Source of the DNA: RGIG1995 sp045652425
Lineage (GTDB): Bacteria > Bacillota > Clostridia > Oscillospirales > CAG-272
Length of the DNA stretch: 64,000 nt
Assembly (NCBI GenBank): GCA_045652425.1
Contig: JAZRUG010000026.1
Coordinates: 62,001-126,000 of the forward strand
Reading direction: 5' to 3'
The notes under the pieces are model-generated. The model saw only the letters and a list, made by a program, of their open reading frames with translations. It did no database searches and was not told the DNA's origin. The position numbers were made by a program, and so were the translations under genes. Numbering within the stretch: position 1 is the stretch's first letter; the number at the start of each line of letters is the position of its first letter. This document shows, one piece after another, positions 24,591 to 33,435 of this stretch.

Positions 24591-25832
24591 TTAATAAAGC
24601 GGATATTTTTCACAAAGTTTCTTTACTTCTGCTCTGATGTAGTCAGCCTGTGCGTCAAAGTCGGAAGCCGCAAGTTTAATAAGCTTACCGATAACTTTCA
24701 TATCGTCTTCCTTCATACCTCTTGTAGTAACAGCAGGTGTACCGATTCTTACACCGCTTGTAACGAAAGGACTCTGGGGATCGTTAGGAATAGCGTTCTT
24801 GTTAAGTGTAATACCAACGGCATCAAGTTTGTTTTCAAGTTCCTTACCGGTAATATTGAAGTTACGGAGGTCAACGAGCATAAGGTGGTTATCCGTACCG
24901 CCTGATACGAGGTCAAAGCCTTCTGCAACAAGCGTTTCAGCCAATACCTTTGCATTCTTAACAACCTGTGTCTGATATTCCTTAAATTCGGGCTTCAAAG
25001 CTTCGCCGAAACATACAGCCTTTGCCGAAATAGTGTGCATAAGAGGACCGCCCTGCATACCGGGGAATATACCCTTGTCTATCTTCTTTGCAAGTTCTTC
25101 CTTGCAGAGAATAAGTCCGCCTCTGGGGCCTCTGAGTGTCTTATGTGTGGTAGAAGTTACAACGTCAGCGTAAGGCACGGGACTGGGATGAAGTCCTGCA
25201 GCAACAAGACCTGCAATATGCGCCATATCTACCATAAGATATGCGCCTACCTTCTTTGCAATTTCTGCAAAGCGTTCAAAATCAATAATTCTGGGATATG
25301 CCGAAGCACCCGCAACGATAAGTTTAGGCTTATGCTGCATTGCAAGTTCTTCAACCTTATCGTAATCTATTCTGTGTGTTACGTCATCAATACCGTAAGG
25401 AACGAAGTTGTAAACCAAACCACTCATATTTACGGGGCTTCCGTGTGTAAGGTGTCCGCCGCAAGCAAGGCTCATACCGAGAACGGTATCTCCGGGCTGG
25501 AGAAGCGCTATATATACGGCAGAGTTAGCCTGCGCACCGCTGTGCGCCTGAACGTTTGCATGTTCTGCGCCAAAAAGCTTCTTTGCTCTTTCTCTTGCGA
25601 TGTTTTCTGTTATATCAACGCATTCACAACCGCCGTAGTATCTCTTTCCGGGATAACCTTCCGCATATTTATTAGTAAGAACAGTTCCCATAGCGCTCAT
25701 AACGGGTTCGGATACAATATTCTCCGATGCAATAAGTTCAATACAATTCTTCTGACGGTTAAGTTCAAGCTCTATAGCCTTTGCAACCTCTTCATCATAT
25801 TGCATAAGATATTCAAGATTTTCTTTAATCAT
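24591..25832 (-). CDS. glyA: Serine hydroxymethyltransferase
   Basis: PLP enzyme interconverting serine and glycine with tetrahydrofolate, supplying one-carbon units. The PLP lysine is in VTSTTHKTLRGPRGG. Other blocks are IELIASENIVS, NKYAEGYPGKRYYGG and DMAHIAGLVAAG. At 413 residues it is normal. It is monocistronic with a TTGAAA/TATAAT promoter and a bidirectional terminator. Confidence 0.98.
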   Translation of the reverse strand: MIKENLEYLMQYDEEVAKAIELELNRQKNCIELIASENIVSEPVMSAMGTVLTNKYAEGYPGKRYYGGCECVDITENIARERAKKLFGAEHANVQAHSGAQANSAVYIALLQPGDTVLGMSLACGGHLTHGSPVNMSGLVYNFVPYGIDDVTHRIDYDKVEELAMQHKPKLIVAGASAYPRIIDFERFAEIAKKVGAYLMVDMAHIAGLVAAGLHPSPVPYADVVTSTTHKTLRGPRGGLILCKEELAKKIDKGIFPGMQGGPLMHTISAKAVCFGEALKPEFKEYQTQVVKNAKVLAETLVAEGFDLVSGGTDNHLMLVDLRNFNITGKELENKLDAVGITLNKNAIPNDPQSPFVTSGVRIGTPAVTTRGMKEDDMKVIGKLIKLAASDFDAQADYIRAEVKKLCEKYPLY

Positions 25833-25870
25833 TTTTTCAAAAATCCTCTCTTTTATTATATAACATTGAC

Positions 25871-25899
25871 ATTATACTATGTTTTTTACAGTTTTTCAA
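25871..25899 (-). promoter_or_regulatory. Promoter of glyA
   Basis: Minus-strand TTGAAA (25894-25899), 17 bases, TATAAT (25871-25876), 39 bases from the glyA ATG. Confidence 0.8.
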
Positions 25900-25939
25900 C
25901 ACAATTTGCAAAAGAAATAAAAAATTTAAATAATTAGCG

Positions 25940-25968
25940 TTTACTTTAGCGTTAATTTGTGGTATACT
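25940..25968 (+). promoter_or_regulatory. Extended -10 promoter of Cys/Asp-rich peptide gene
   Basis: TTTACT (25940-25945), 17 bases, then TGG-TATACT with the -10 at 25963-25968. The TGGTATACT core is the same as at the 12914-12943 promoter. The GTG at 25959 overlaps it and cannot be the start codon. Confidence 0.7.
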
Positions 25969-26003
25969 ATTCGTATAAAATATTTTTCAGGAGGTTTTAT
26001 ATT

Positions 26004-26306
26004 ATGTACGAAAACAAGAAATATTACAATAAAAACGACGTTATCGTTTTAGTTCTCAAGCTTCTTTTGGGTATTGCCGCAGTTGCAGCAGCTGTTGTTG
26101 CGGGAATAAAAATCTATGAAAGCATTCAGTCAAAGCGTATCTGCCGTCTTTGCGACTGCTGTGATGACGACCTTTTCAATGACGACGATGATTTCTGCTG
26201 CTGCGATGACGATTGCGATTGTGATTGCGACGACGTTGACAAAGATTTTGCTGAAACTGTTGCCGAAGTTACAAAAAAGGAAATTAACCCCACAGAAGAA
26301 AACTAA
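26004..26306 (+). CDS. Small membrane protein with Cys/Asp-rich tail
   Basis: AGGAGG at 25989-25994 lies 9 bases before the ATG. The 100-residue product has a short polar N terminus, one membrane helix (residues ~11-35, VIVLVLKLLLGIAAVAAAVV) and then a striking tail. Between residues ~44 and ~82 it has about ten cysteines and seventeen aspartates, in clusters such as CRLCDCCDDD and CCCDDDCDCDCDD, and it ends in a KEINPTEEN tail. No known family is recognised. The composition suggests metal binding at the membrane surface, but that is inference. It is monocistronic with a promoter and a terminator, so it is a real expressed gene rather than a chance frame. Confidence 0.8.
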   Translation: MYENKKYYNKNDVIVLVLKLLLGIAAVAAAVVAGIKIYESIQSKRICRLCDCCDDDLFNDDDDFCCCDDDCDCDCDDVDKDFAETVAEVTKKEINPTEEN

Positions 26307-26323
26307 TTAAACGTTTATTGAGA

Positions 26324-26356
26324 AATGAGCTGAGTTATTAACTTAGCTCATTTTTA
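26324..26356 (+). terminator. Terminator of Cys/Asp-rich peptide gene
   Basis: AATGAGCTGAGTT pairs with AACTTAGCTCATT (one G-T pair) and is followed by TTTTT. Confidence 0.88.
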
Positions 26357-26397
26357 ATTACATAATAAACATTAAATAACGGATTAGTTTATCTATT

Positions 26398-26645
26398 ACG
26401 ACCTCATCCGTCTCGGCAGCAAAGAAATATGATAGATGAAGTCTGTATACTGCCTCGACACCTTCTCCCACCGGAGAAGGTCTTTGTTTGTGCAAACTTA
26501 TTAACCTATGCTTTTATAAAAAAACAACATATTTTAATTATAGGGTAAGATTAAACATTGTACCTTCTCCGGTGGGAGAATGTGTCGTACCGCAAGTGAA
26601 TTTTTATTTTCATCATTCTTAATGCGGTACGACGGATGAGGTCGT
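26398..26645. repeat. 248-bp palindromic MITE-like repeat, copy 2
   Basis: Same length, terminal 15-base inverted repeats and internal arm offsets (59 and 164 bases from the left end) as copy 1 at 16009-16256. The second internal arm has one change (GAATG for GAAGG). Near the right end, GTCGTACCGCA and TGCGGTACGAC form a third perfect inverted pair, which in copy 1 has one mismatch; this may be compensatory variation in a folded structure. No reading frame inside. Confidence 0.92.
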
Positions 26646-26704
26646 CTTTTCTGCTTATCTTAATTTGAGTCAACCATTTTTATTTTTGAATCATTCGGTA
26701 AGCC

Positions 26705-26733
26705 TTGAAAAAATCTATTCTTTGTGATATAAT
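26705..26733 (+). promoter_or_regulatory. Promoter of DtxR-like regulator
   Basis: TTGAAA (26705-26710), 17 bases, TATAAT (26728-26733), 28 bases before the ATG. An AAGGAAG ribosome site lies between. Confidence 0.8.
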
Positions 26734-26761
26734 GAGAAAACGAAAAAAGGAAGTGATATAA

Positions 26762-27127
26762 ATGCATTTACAGGAATCGGGAGAAATGTATCTCGAAACG
26801 ATATACGTTCTCACCCAACAAAAAGAAAACGTTCGCTCAATTGATATTTGCGAACATATGGGTTATTCCAAACCCAGTATAAGCCGCGCTGTCGGTATAC
26901 TAAAAAATGCAGGTTATATTACCGTAGACAAAAACGGTTATATCACTCTTACCGAAAACGGAAAAATAGTCGCCCAAAAAACGTATGAAAGACACAGCAT
27001 TTTGAAATCACTTTTCGTAAAAATGGGTGTCAGCGAAGAAGTTGCAAGCGAAGACGCTTGTAAAATAGAACACGTTATCAGCGACGAAGTTTTCAATGCA
27101 ATAAAAAAATATTTCTTTGAAATGTAA
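26762..27127 (+). CDS. DtxR/MntR-family metal-dependent repressor
   Basis: N-terminal winged helix (SGEMYLETIYVLTQQKENVR, IDICEHMGYSKPSISRAVGI) plus the metal-binding dimerisation domain (SEDACKIEHVISDEVF). The Glu-x-x-Glu-His arrangement in DACKIEHVI fits the manganese/iron sites of MntR. At 121 residues it lacks the SH3-like third domain of DtxR, as MntR does. Probably an autoregulated sensor of Mn or Fe. It precedes a sugar isomerase gene by 11 bases; a link between them is unclear. Confidence 0.88.
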   Translation: MHLQESGEMYLETIYVLTQQKENVRSIDICEHMGYSKPSISRAVGILKNAGYITVDKNGYITLTENGKIVAQKTYERHSILKSLFVKMGVSEEVASEDACKIEHVISDEVFNAIKKYFFEM

Positions 27128-27138
27128 AGGGAATTTTT

Positions 27139-28002
27139 ATGAAAACATCAACCGAAATTGCATCTATAGCTAAAGTAGTCGGAATGGAAAAAGCGGTAGA
27201 AATGGTTGCAAAAGCAGGTTTTGACCATTGGGATTTTTCTCTTTTTGATATTGCCCGCAGAGATGCGGCAACCGACGGTGTTTTAAAAACAAACCACCCT
27301 CTTGCAAATTCCGGTAGACTTGCCTTTGCAAGAGAACTCAAAAAAATAGGCATTGAATGCGGCATTACCTGCAATCAGTCGCACGCGCCCTTCCCCGTGC
27401 GTGTACAAGGCATTCGCGACTCATTGAAATACGCTATTGAATGTACTGCCGAAGTAGGCGGAAAAATATGTGTGGTTCACCCCGACAACAATAAATCCGC
27501 CGAGGAAAATGCAGAAATGTATTTTGAACTGTTACCGTTTGCAAAAGAGCACGGCGTAAAAATAGCAACAGAAAATATGTGGAACTGGGATAAAGAAAAG
27601 GACGAAGCGCTCCCCGCGGCTTGTTCTACCCCAAAAAGTTTTGTTGACCATATAAATGCAGTAAATGATCCTTTTTTTGTTGCTTGTCTTGATATAGGCC
27701 ATGCCGAAATGAGAGGTCATAATACTACTGCAGTTGAAATGATACATGCCCTCGGTTCTTCCCTTCAGGCACTCCACCTGCATGACAACGACAAATGGCA
27801 CGACAGCCACGCTATTCCCTTTACTATGGATATAGAATTTGAACCTATAGTTAAGGCACTGAAGGATATAAACTACAAGGGCGACTTCACGCTTGAAGCA
27901 GATACCCATATAAAAAATTTCGCCACTGATGACGTCTATAGAGGCGTATGTGAAATGGCTAATGCAACGCGTAAACTTGCAGATATGTTTGAAAAACTTT
28001 AA
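27139..28002 (+). CDS. Sugar phosphate isomerase/epimerase (AP_endonuc_2 TIM barrel)
   Basis: A xylose-isomerase-like TIM barrel. Metal-ligand motifs are visible: ATENMW (Glu), FVACLDIGHAEMRGH (Asp-His), LQALHLHDND (His-x-His-Asp) and GDFTLEAD (Glu). The family includes hexulose and inosose epimerases or dehydratases such as IolE and IolI; the exact substrate cannot be read. Length 287 is typical. It is 11 bases downstream of the DtxR-like regulator and ends at a terminator. It could supply an inosose-type step for the cluster at 28-41 kb, but that is speculation. Confidence 0.85.
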   Translation: MKTSTEIASIAKVVGMEKAVEMVAKAGFDHWDFSLFDIARRDAATDGVLKTNHPLANSGRLAFARELKKIGIECGITCNQSHAPFPVRVQGIRDSLKYAIECTAEVGGKICVVHPDNNKSAEENAEMYFELLPFAKEHGVKIATENMWNWDKEKDEALPAACSTPKSFVDHINAVNDPFFVACLDIGHAEMRGHNTTAVEMIHALGSSLQALHLHDNDKWHDSHAIPFTMDIEFEPIVKALKDINYKGDFTLEADTHIKNFATDDVYRGVCEMANATRKLADMFEKL

Positions 28003-28036
28003 AATACAATTTTTACGAACCGTCAATAAAAATAAT

Positions 28037-28097
28037 CCAATTAACCAAAAGAAAGACAGAGAACATATAAATCCTCTGTCTTTTTTCTGTTAATTGG
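28037..28097 (+). terminator. Nested hairpin terminator
   Basis: AAAGACAGAG (28052-28061) pairs with CTCTGTCTTT (28074-28083), then a T run. Outer arms CCAATTAAC (28037-28045) and GTTAATTGG (28089-28097) also pair around it. Confidence 0.85.
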
Positions 28098-28138
28098 TAT
28101 TATTAAAACTTGTCTTTATTTATCGCAGATAAGTTTTT

Positions 28139-30526
28139 TTACTTTTCTAGGTCTACTTTGATAACCGCCATACCGAGATCATCGTTCATTGCATAGAGTT
28201 TCATTTCTTTTGGTGTCGGCAATACCGTTAAAGGTGCCGAAACCGAGCTTGAAGCAACAGCCTCTCCCTTTGAACGTACTGCAATCGTAATCTTACCCTC
28301 ATACATCTTTCTTTCGGGAAGTGTTACTTTATTATGGTCGCAGTTATCGGAACCGGTTCCGACAATTTCAAACTCTTCGTTTACAGAAAACTTAACGAAG
28401 GGGGATGCATTCGGAACAACAAGTCCGTCTTCATCGACACATTCGCAAGTAAACAAGCCAACTTCACTGCCGTCAGCCTTAAATTTAAGATCCTGACGCA
28501 ATACAAGTCTGTAAGGTTTCTTTGTTGTTTTTCTTACGTGTTCAACAACATCTTTTCCGCCTTTTCTGCCGATAACCTTGAGTTCACCGGGCTCGTATGC
28601 TACGTTCCACTCACCGTGGCCGTATTTTTCAATTTCCTGCTTGCCGAGAGAAACGCCGTTCAAGTATAGCTCAAGCTCTTCACAGTTCGTATAAACTGTT
28701 ACAACCACCTCTTCGCCCTCAAGCCCCTTTAAGTTCCAATGAGGAACAATGTGAGCCATAGGCTCGTCTGTCCAGTGAGAAACGTTTTGATAGAAAGCGC
28801 CCTTCTTTTGCAAGAATAAGTCGATAGCTCCCGACTTTGAGCAAAGCTGAGGCCACACAGCTTCTCCTCTGTGCTCGATACTATCCCACTGATATCCGCC
28901 CATGATGTAAGATCTTTCAGTAAAGAACTTCCAGTTCTTTTCGCGCCCCAAGAACCAATGGTTTGTATCTCTGTCTTTATCTCTAACTCTACCATAGTTA
29001 TTCGATTCAATAAGCCAATCTCTCGTCGTACCGGTAGCGCAGTTTTCAGATGAAAGAACGGGCTTGTCGGGATACATTTCGTGAACTTCATCATAAAAAC
29101 GATGATTGTAGTTAATTGAAATTACATCACAATACGGGAATACAGTTGAAAGATGAGGATCGTTTGATTGAGCGCTCGTAATAAATCTTGTATTATCAAG
29201 TTTACGAATAAGCGCTGCCATTCTGTTATGAATACGAGGACCTTCTGCAGTCTTCTGATAATATTCTTCGTTACCTGTTGACCAGAACACAACTGAAGGT
29301 CTGTTTCTGTCGCGCATAACAAGTACACGAAGCTGTTCAAGGCTTTCTTCCGTCGACTCAAACCATCTTGTTTCGTCGAATACAATCATACCCATTTCAT
29401 CGAGAAGATCCATTGTTCTTTCACAGTGCATATAGTGGCAAAGTCTTACCCCGTTTGAACCCATTTGCTTAATAAGGTCAAGTTTGTATTTTGCAACGTT
29501 ATCGGGAAGAACAAGACCTGTCAAGCCAAAGTCTTGGTGCATACAAACGCCCTTAATAAGTACTTTTCTACCGTTAAGAATAAATCCATCCTTTGCGTCA
29601 ATAGCAATAGTACGGAAACCTATTCTTGTGTAATCTTCGTCAGAAAGAACACCATCAACGTAAACACGGGTTACAACCTTGTAAAGATTAGGTGTTTCTG
29701 TATCCCAAATTTTAGGATTGTTTACTTCGGCTAAATATTTAAGAGTTGTCTTGCTTCTGAATTCTGCTTTACCTTCAGCTTTAGCCGTAGCAACTACTGT
29801 TCCGTCAACATCAACAATATCACTTTCAACAGCAATATTCTTATCTTCGTCATAGTCGTTTACAACTGTTGACTGAAAATCAACTCTCCAAAGTTTATCA
29901 TTTACCTTTGTTGCAGGTGCATATACACCATAATGGTCAAGCGCTACGGGTTCGGTAACAACCAAATTTACATTTCTGTAAATACCTGCGCCCTGATACC
30001 ACCAACCTTCAAAACGTTTGCCAAATACGTAAATAGCAAGTACGTTTTCTCTGTCAAAGTAAATATTATCTGTTATATCTACGTCAAATTCGTTAAAAGC
30101 TGAAAAGTTATGCTTCATCAAACAACCGTTAAGATAAATGGTTGCATCACCCGCGATACCACCAAACTGAAGAATAACTCTCTTTCCCTTCCATTCCTGA
30201 TCAGGTTCAAAGTGCTTTCTGTACCAAGCGTTATCATAAATAAAATAACCTGTCGCACAGTTTCCTTCCTCTGTGGGAGTTTGACCTATTATGTAATCGT
30301 GAGGAATGTTAACATTCTTCCAGTTACCCGATCTCATATCAATGTCTTTGAAGCGATAGTAAGGATTAAATGCATCGTAATAACCGTATGCTGCAGGTCC
30401 TGTATGTTTTCTGATAGTCTTTGACTGTGAATATACGGGGCCCTTATCGTCATTTACCGGATAGTTTACTTCAATATCCCCTTTGTGAAACATCCAGCCC
30501 TTATTTAATGATATAACCTTGCGCAT
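28139..30526 (-). CDS. Glycoside hydrolase family 2 enzyme
   Basis: A GH2 enzyme of beta-galactosidase/beta-glucuronidase type. Order: sugar-binding jelly-roll (residues ~1-190, HDYIIGQTP), immunoglobulin-like domain (~190-295), TIM barrel (~295-600) and C-terminal Ig-like domains (~600-795). The acid/base Glu is in VVFWSTGNEEY (about residue 419) and the nucleophile Glu in VLSSENCATGTT (about 493). No signal peptide, so it is cytosolic and acts on an imported glycoside. It begins 38 bases after the ETF gene, so it is probably the last gene of the sugar operon. Exact specificity cannot be read. Confidence 0.92.
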   Translation of the reverse strand: MRKVISLNKGWMFHKGDIEVNYPVNDDKGPVYSQSKTIRKHTGPAAYGYYDAFNPYYRFKDIDMRSGNWKNVNIPHDYIIGQTPTEEGNCATGYFIYDNAWYRKHFEPDQEWKGKRVILQFGGIAGDATIYLNGCLMKHNFSAFNEFDVDITDNIYFDRENVLAIYVFGKRFEGWWYQGAGIYRNVNLVVTEPVALDHYGVYAPATKVNDKLWRVDFQSTVVNDYDEDKNIAVESDIVDVDGTVVATAKAEGKAEFRSKTTLKYLAEVNNPKIWDTETPNLYKVVTRVYVDGVLSDEDYTRIGFRTIAIDAKDGFILNGRKVLIKGVCMHQDFGLTGLVLPDNVAKYKLDLIKQMGSNGVRLCHYMHCERTMDLLDEMGMIVFDETRWFESTEESLEQLRVLVMRDRNRPSVVFWSTGNEEYYQKTAEGPRIHNRMAALIRKLDNTRFITSAQSNDPHLSTVFPYCDVISINYNHRFYDEVHEMYPDKPVLSSENCATGTTRDWLIESNNYGRVRDKDRDTNHWFLGREKNWKFFTERSYIMGGYQWDSIEHRGEAVWPQLCSKSGAIDLFLQKKGAFYQNVSHWTDEPMAHIVPHWNLKGLEGEEVVVTVYTNCEELELYLNGVSLGKQEIEKYGHGEWNVAYEPGELKVIGRKGGKDVVEHVRKTTKKPYRLVLRQDLKFKADGSEVGLFTCECVDEDGLVVPNASPFVKFSVNEEFEIVGTGSDNCDHNKVTLPERKMYEGKITIAVRSKGEAVASSSVSAPLTVLPTPKEMKLYAMNDDLGMAVIKVDLEK

Positions 30527-30564
30527 AAATAATACCTCTCTTTTGTCAGTATATATTTTTATTG

Positions 30565-31950
30565 TTAAATCTCAAGTTCTTCCGCCGACATAACAAAGCC
30601 ATAATCGGCATAGTCAAATATATCGGCTTTTTTATCGGTGTTTATTGCTATAACTGTACCGGAGTTCTGCATTCCCGCAAGGTGCTGTACAGCTCCGGAA
30701 ATACCTATCGCTATATATAATTCGGGGGCAATTACTTTACCCGTCAAACCTATCTGTGTGTCGTACGTTATAAGCCCCTGGTCAACGACTTTTCTTGAGG
30801 AACCTATATCAGCGCCTATCTTTTCGGCAAATGCCTTTATTTTGTCAACACTGTCTTTTCCGCCGTAACCGAAAGATACGACTATCCGATTTTTTGTATC
30901 GTCTTCCGTTCTTACAGTAGCCATTGCGGGCAGTGTAAGGCTTTTTATTTTTGCAATAACCTTGCCTGAAAGCGCCGGTCTTATCATATACATAAGTTCG
31001 CCGTCTGTCTCAAGATTCGTACAGTCAGCGCAAAGCCCAAGTCCAAGTCTTGCGGAAACTCTTCCTGCAATTCTCTTACTTTCGGAGTCTGTCGCCCAAA
31101 GCACAGCGTTCGGTTTTTCGTCGGTTATTTTTTTTGCAATAGTATCTTCGTCTGTTAAATCTATAACCGTTATATCATCAGACACAAGCTTTGCAAAGCT
31201 TAACGGCTTTTCGCCGACACACCATACCTTTTCAAGTTTTTTCTCACTCGTATTTGTTTTAAGAACCTTTGAACGCTCGTTTAAGAGTACTTTTTCAATC
31301 GTTGAATAAAGTTCGCCTTTTTCAAGGAAAGTACATTTTCTCTTTCCGGACTGATTTTCAAAGGTTTCGATAACCCTTGTAGGCGAACCCTTTAGTCCGC
31401 ACTTTTCGGTATCAACACCTATATCGGCTGAATTCCAAACTTCAACCTCGCCCATTTTTGAAAAAAGACTCGGTAATCTCAAATCACATATTCTTTCCAA
31501 AGTCAGCAGCGCTGGAGATTTTGCTATTTTCTTTCCCTCTCGTCTTGTTTGACAAGAAACGTTACTGTCAATACCATCTATAGCCATAACCTCCGTTACA
31601 AGCGTATATCCCAAAAGTTCCGACAGCATAGGCCCCGTTTGACCTGTATCCCCTTCCATTGTCTGTCTTCCGCAGAACACATAATCGGGAGATATTTTTT
31701 CTATAGCCTTTGACAAAGCGTACGCCGTAGCCAAAGTATCAGCACCCGCAAATTTGGTATCGGAAAGAAGTATAGCCTTCTTTGCTCCGAGTCTTGTCAA
31801 GCTCTTCAAATAATCGGCCGAAGACGGCACACCCATCGAAAGAAGTATAACCTCTGCCCCATCAATACGCAAAGCACTCTCATAAGCACTCGCTTCAAAG
31901 GGGCTCATTTCTCCGTTTCTGCCCTGTCTTATACATACAACTATTTTCAT
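30565..31950 (-). CDS. Fused electron transfer flavoprotein EtfB-EtfA
   Basis: One 461-residue chain carries both ETF halves. Residues 1-~235 are EtfB-like (MKIVVCIRQGRNGEMSPFEA, nucleotide-binding MEGDTGQTGPMLSELLGY). Residues ~240-461 are EtfA-like, ending in the FAD-binding domain (VVDQGLITYDTQIGLTGKVI, IGISGAVQHLAGMQNS, FDYADYGFVMSAEELEI). The EtfA part is about 100 residues shorter than usual, mainly in its N-terminal domain. ETFs carry electrons between flavin dehydrogenases and other carriers and are normally two genes. It is 6 bases downstream of the FGGY kinase gene and likely pairs with the FAD-linked oxidase and Fe-S protein of the same operon. Confidence 0.9.
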   Translation of the reverse strand: MKIVVCIRQGRNGEMSPFEASAYESALRIDGAEVILLSMGVPSSADYLKSLTRLGAKKAILLSDTKFAGADTLATAYALSKAIEKISPDYVFCGRQTMEGDTGQTGPMLSELLGYTLVTEVMAIDGIDSNVSCQTRREGKKIAKSPALLTLERICDLRLPSLFSKMGEVEVWNSADIGVDTEKCGLKGSPTRVIETFENQSGKRKCTFLEKGELYSTIEKVLLNERSKVLKTNTSEKKLEKVWCVGEKPLSFAKLVSDDITVIDLTDEDTIAKKITDEKPNAVLWATDSESKRIAGRVSARLGLGLCADCTNLETDGELMYMIRPALSGKVIAKIKSLTLPAMATVRTEDDTKNRIVVSFGYGGKDSVDKIKAFAEKIGADIGSSRKVVDQGLITYDTQIGLTGKVIAPELYIAIGISGAVQHLAGMQNSGTVIAINTDKKADIFDYADYGFVMSAEELEI

Positions 31951-31956
31951 ATATTT

Positions 31957-33426
31957 TTATCTCTCTCTGTATATGGGAGCTAATGCATCGTGTATTCTCT
32001 TGTATTCGTCATAAACTTTGCGATATTTTTCGGTATTTTCCGGATTTGGAACCACCGTATCAACCTCTTTTATACACGTTTTAACCGCCTCTTCGGCATT
32101 CTTAAACACTCCGCAGGCAATACCTGCAAGCATAGCCGAACCAAGAGAAGAATCGGCGCTTTCTGTTATTCGGAGTTCAATACCGAGCATATCGGCTGTT
32201 ATCTGCGCCCAAAGTCTGCCCTTTCCGCCGCCGCCGATAAGGGTTGCCTTTTTCTTATACTTCATTCCCAAAGAGTCAAGATAAATCTTACTGTCAAGAA
32301 GTGAAAGCGAAACGCCTTCAAGTACAGCTCTTGTAAAATGTGCCTTTGTATGCGTTGAACGTACGCCCGTAAAGCTTCCGCAAAGCATAGGATCTGCGTA
32401 AGGAGTGAGTTCTCCGTTCAAATGAGGCAGGAATATAAGTCCCTCACAACCTAACGGTACTTCAGCAGCCCCCATATCAAGTTCTTTATAGTTTCCGCCA
32501 AACGTATCTCTGTACCAACGGTATGATGCCGCCGCAGATTTGGTTGCAGTTCCCGGATACCAAAGTCCGCCTGTTATGTGCGAATAGTTTACAAGGTGTC
32601 TGTCGGGATATGGTTTGTCTGTTATAACGCATATTCTGCCCGCTGTTGCAAGTTTTACAGTTATATCGCCCTCGCTTACAGCCCCCGATGCAAATACTTC
32701 CATTACCGTATCAGTAGTGCCGCAAACTACGGGTAATCCCTCGGGAAGTCCGTACTTCTCTGCCGCCTCTTTCGTTACTTTGCCTATCATATCGGTAGGC
32801 GCAACAATAGGCGGAAGCATTTCAACGTCAAGTCCTGCAAGTTTGCATAACTCCTCATCCCAAGCCATCTTGTTGCAGTCGAAAAGCATACTGCCCTCGG
32901 CTTCTATGTAATCCGTGCAATATACTCCGGTCAATGCAAATCTTATATAATCCTTTTCAAAGAATACATACTTTATTCTTTTAAAGTTATCACTTTCGTT
33001 ATTTTTTAACCACATAAGCTGAGGCAAAGTCCAGATAGTGTCAGGCTTGTGGTAAGTCTTTTTAAATATCTCATCACCCATTGAAGCAAATACTTCGTCA
33101 GCCTCTTTTCTGCTTCGTGTATCAGTCCAATGCATCGCAGGTCTTATCGGCTCGTAATTTTCATCACAAACCAATGAAGTATGCGTCGCAGAGTCAATAG
33201 CAACGCAGAGTATATCATTCAAATCTATCTTGCTCTTCTCTGCTAACCCCGAAATATTTTCACGTAATGCCAAAAGCCAATCCTCTGCTTTTTGTTCACA
33301 AGCCGCAGGGGTGGGGTGATACGTGGGATATTCAACGCTGTTTTCTGCAACTATATTGCCGTCTACACTTATCAAAGTCGCCTTTGTTGAGCCGCCGCCA
33401 AAGTCTATTCCAAGTAAGTATTTCAT
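31957..33426 (-). CDS. FGGY-family carbohydrate kinase
   Basis: A two-lobed sugar kinase of the xylulokinase type. The N-terminal ATPase lobe starts LLGIDFGGGSTKATLI. The catalytic base lies near MHWTDTRSRKEAD, and the C-terminal ATP site has TLIGGGGKGRLWAQITADML. At 489 residues it has normal length. The substrate is likely a ketose or polyol produced by the isomerase of the operon. It starts 9 bases after the DUF4867 gene. Confidence 0.92.
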   Translation of the reverse strand: MKYLLGIDFGGGSTKATLISVDGNIVAENSVEYPTYHPTPAACEQKAEDWLLALRENISGLAEKSKIDLNDILCVAIDSATHTSLVCDENYEPIRPAMHWTDTRSRKEADEVFASMGDEIFKKTYHKPDTIWTLPQLMWLKNNESDNFKRIKYVFFEKDYIRFALTGVYCTDYIEAEGSMLFDCNKMAWDEELCKLAGLDVEMLPPIVAPTDMIGKVTKEAAEKYGLPEGLPVVCGTTDTVMEVFASGAVSEGDITVKLATAGRICVITDKPYPDRHLVNYSHITGGLWYPGTATKSAAASYRWYRDTFGGNYKELDMGAAEVPLGCEGLIFLPHLNGELTPYADPMLCGSFTGVRSTHTKAHFTRAVLEGVSLSLLDSKIYLDSLGMKYKKKATLIGGGGKGRLWAQITADMLGIELRITESADSSLGSAMLAGIACGVFKNAEEAVKTCIKEVDTVVPNPENTEKYRKVYDEYKRIHDALAPIYRER

Positions 33427-33435
33427 AATTTCACC

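Noticed and set aside
25035..25937. 300-codon open frame on the plus strand antisense to glyA
   Set aside because: It lies mostly over the highly conserved glyA gene in the opposite direction, with a Ser/Cys/Lys-rich product lacking domain features; it is a shadow frame.
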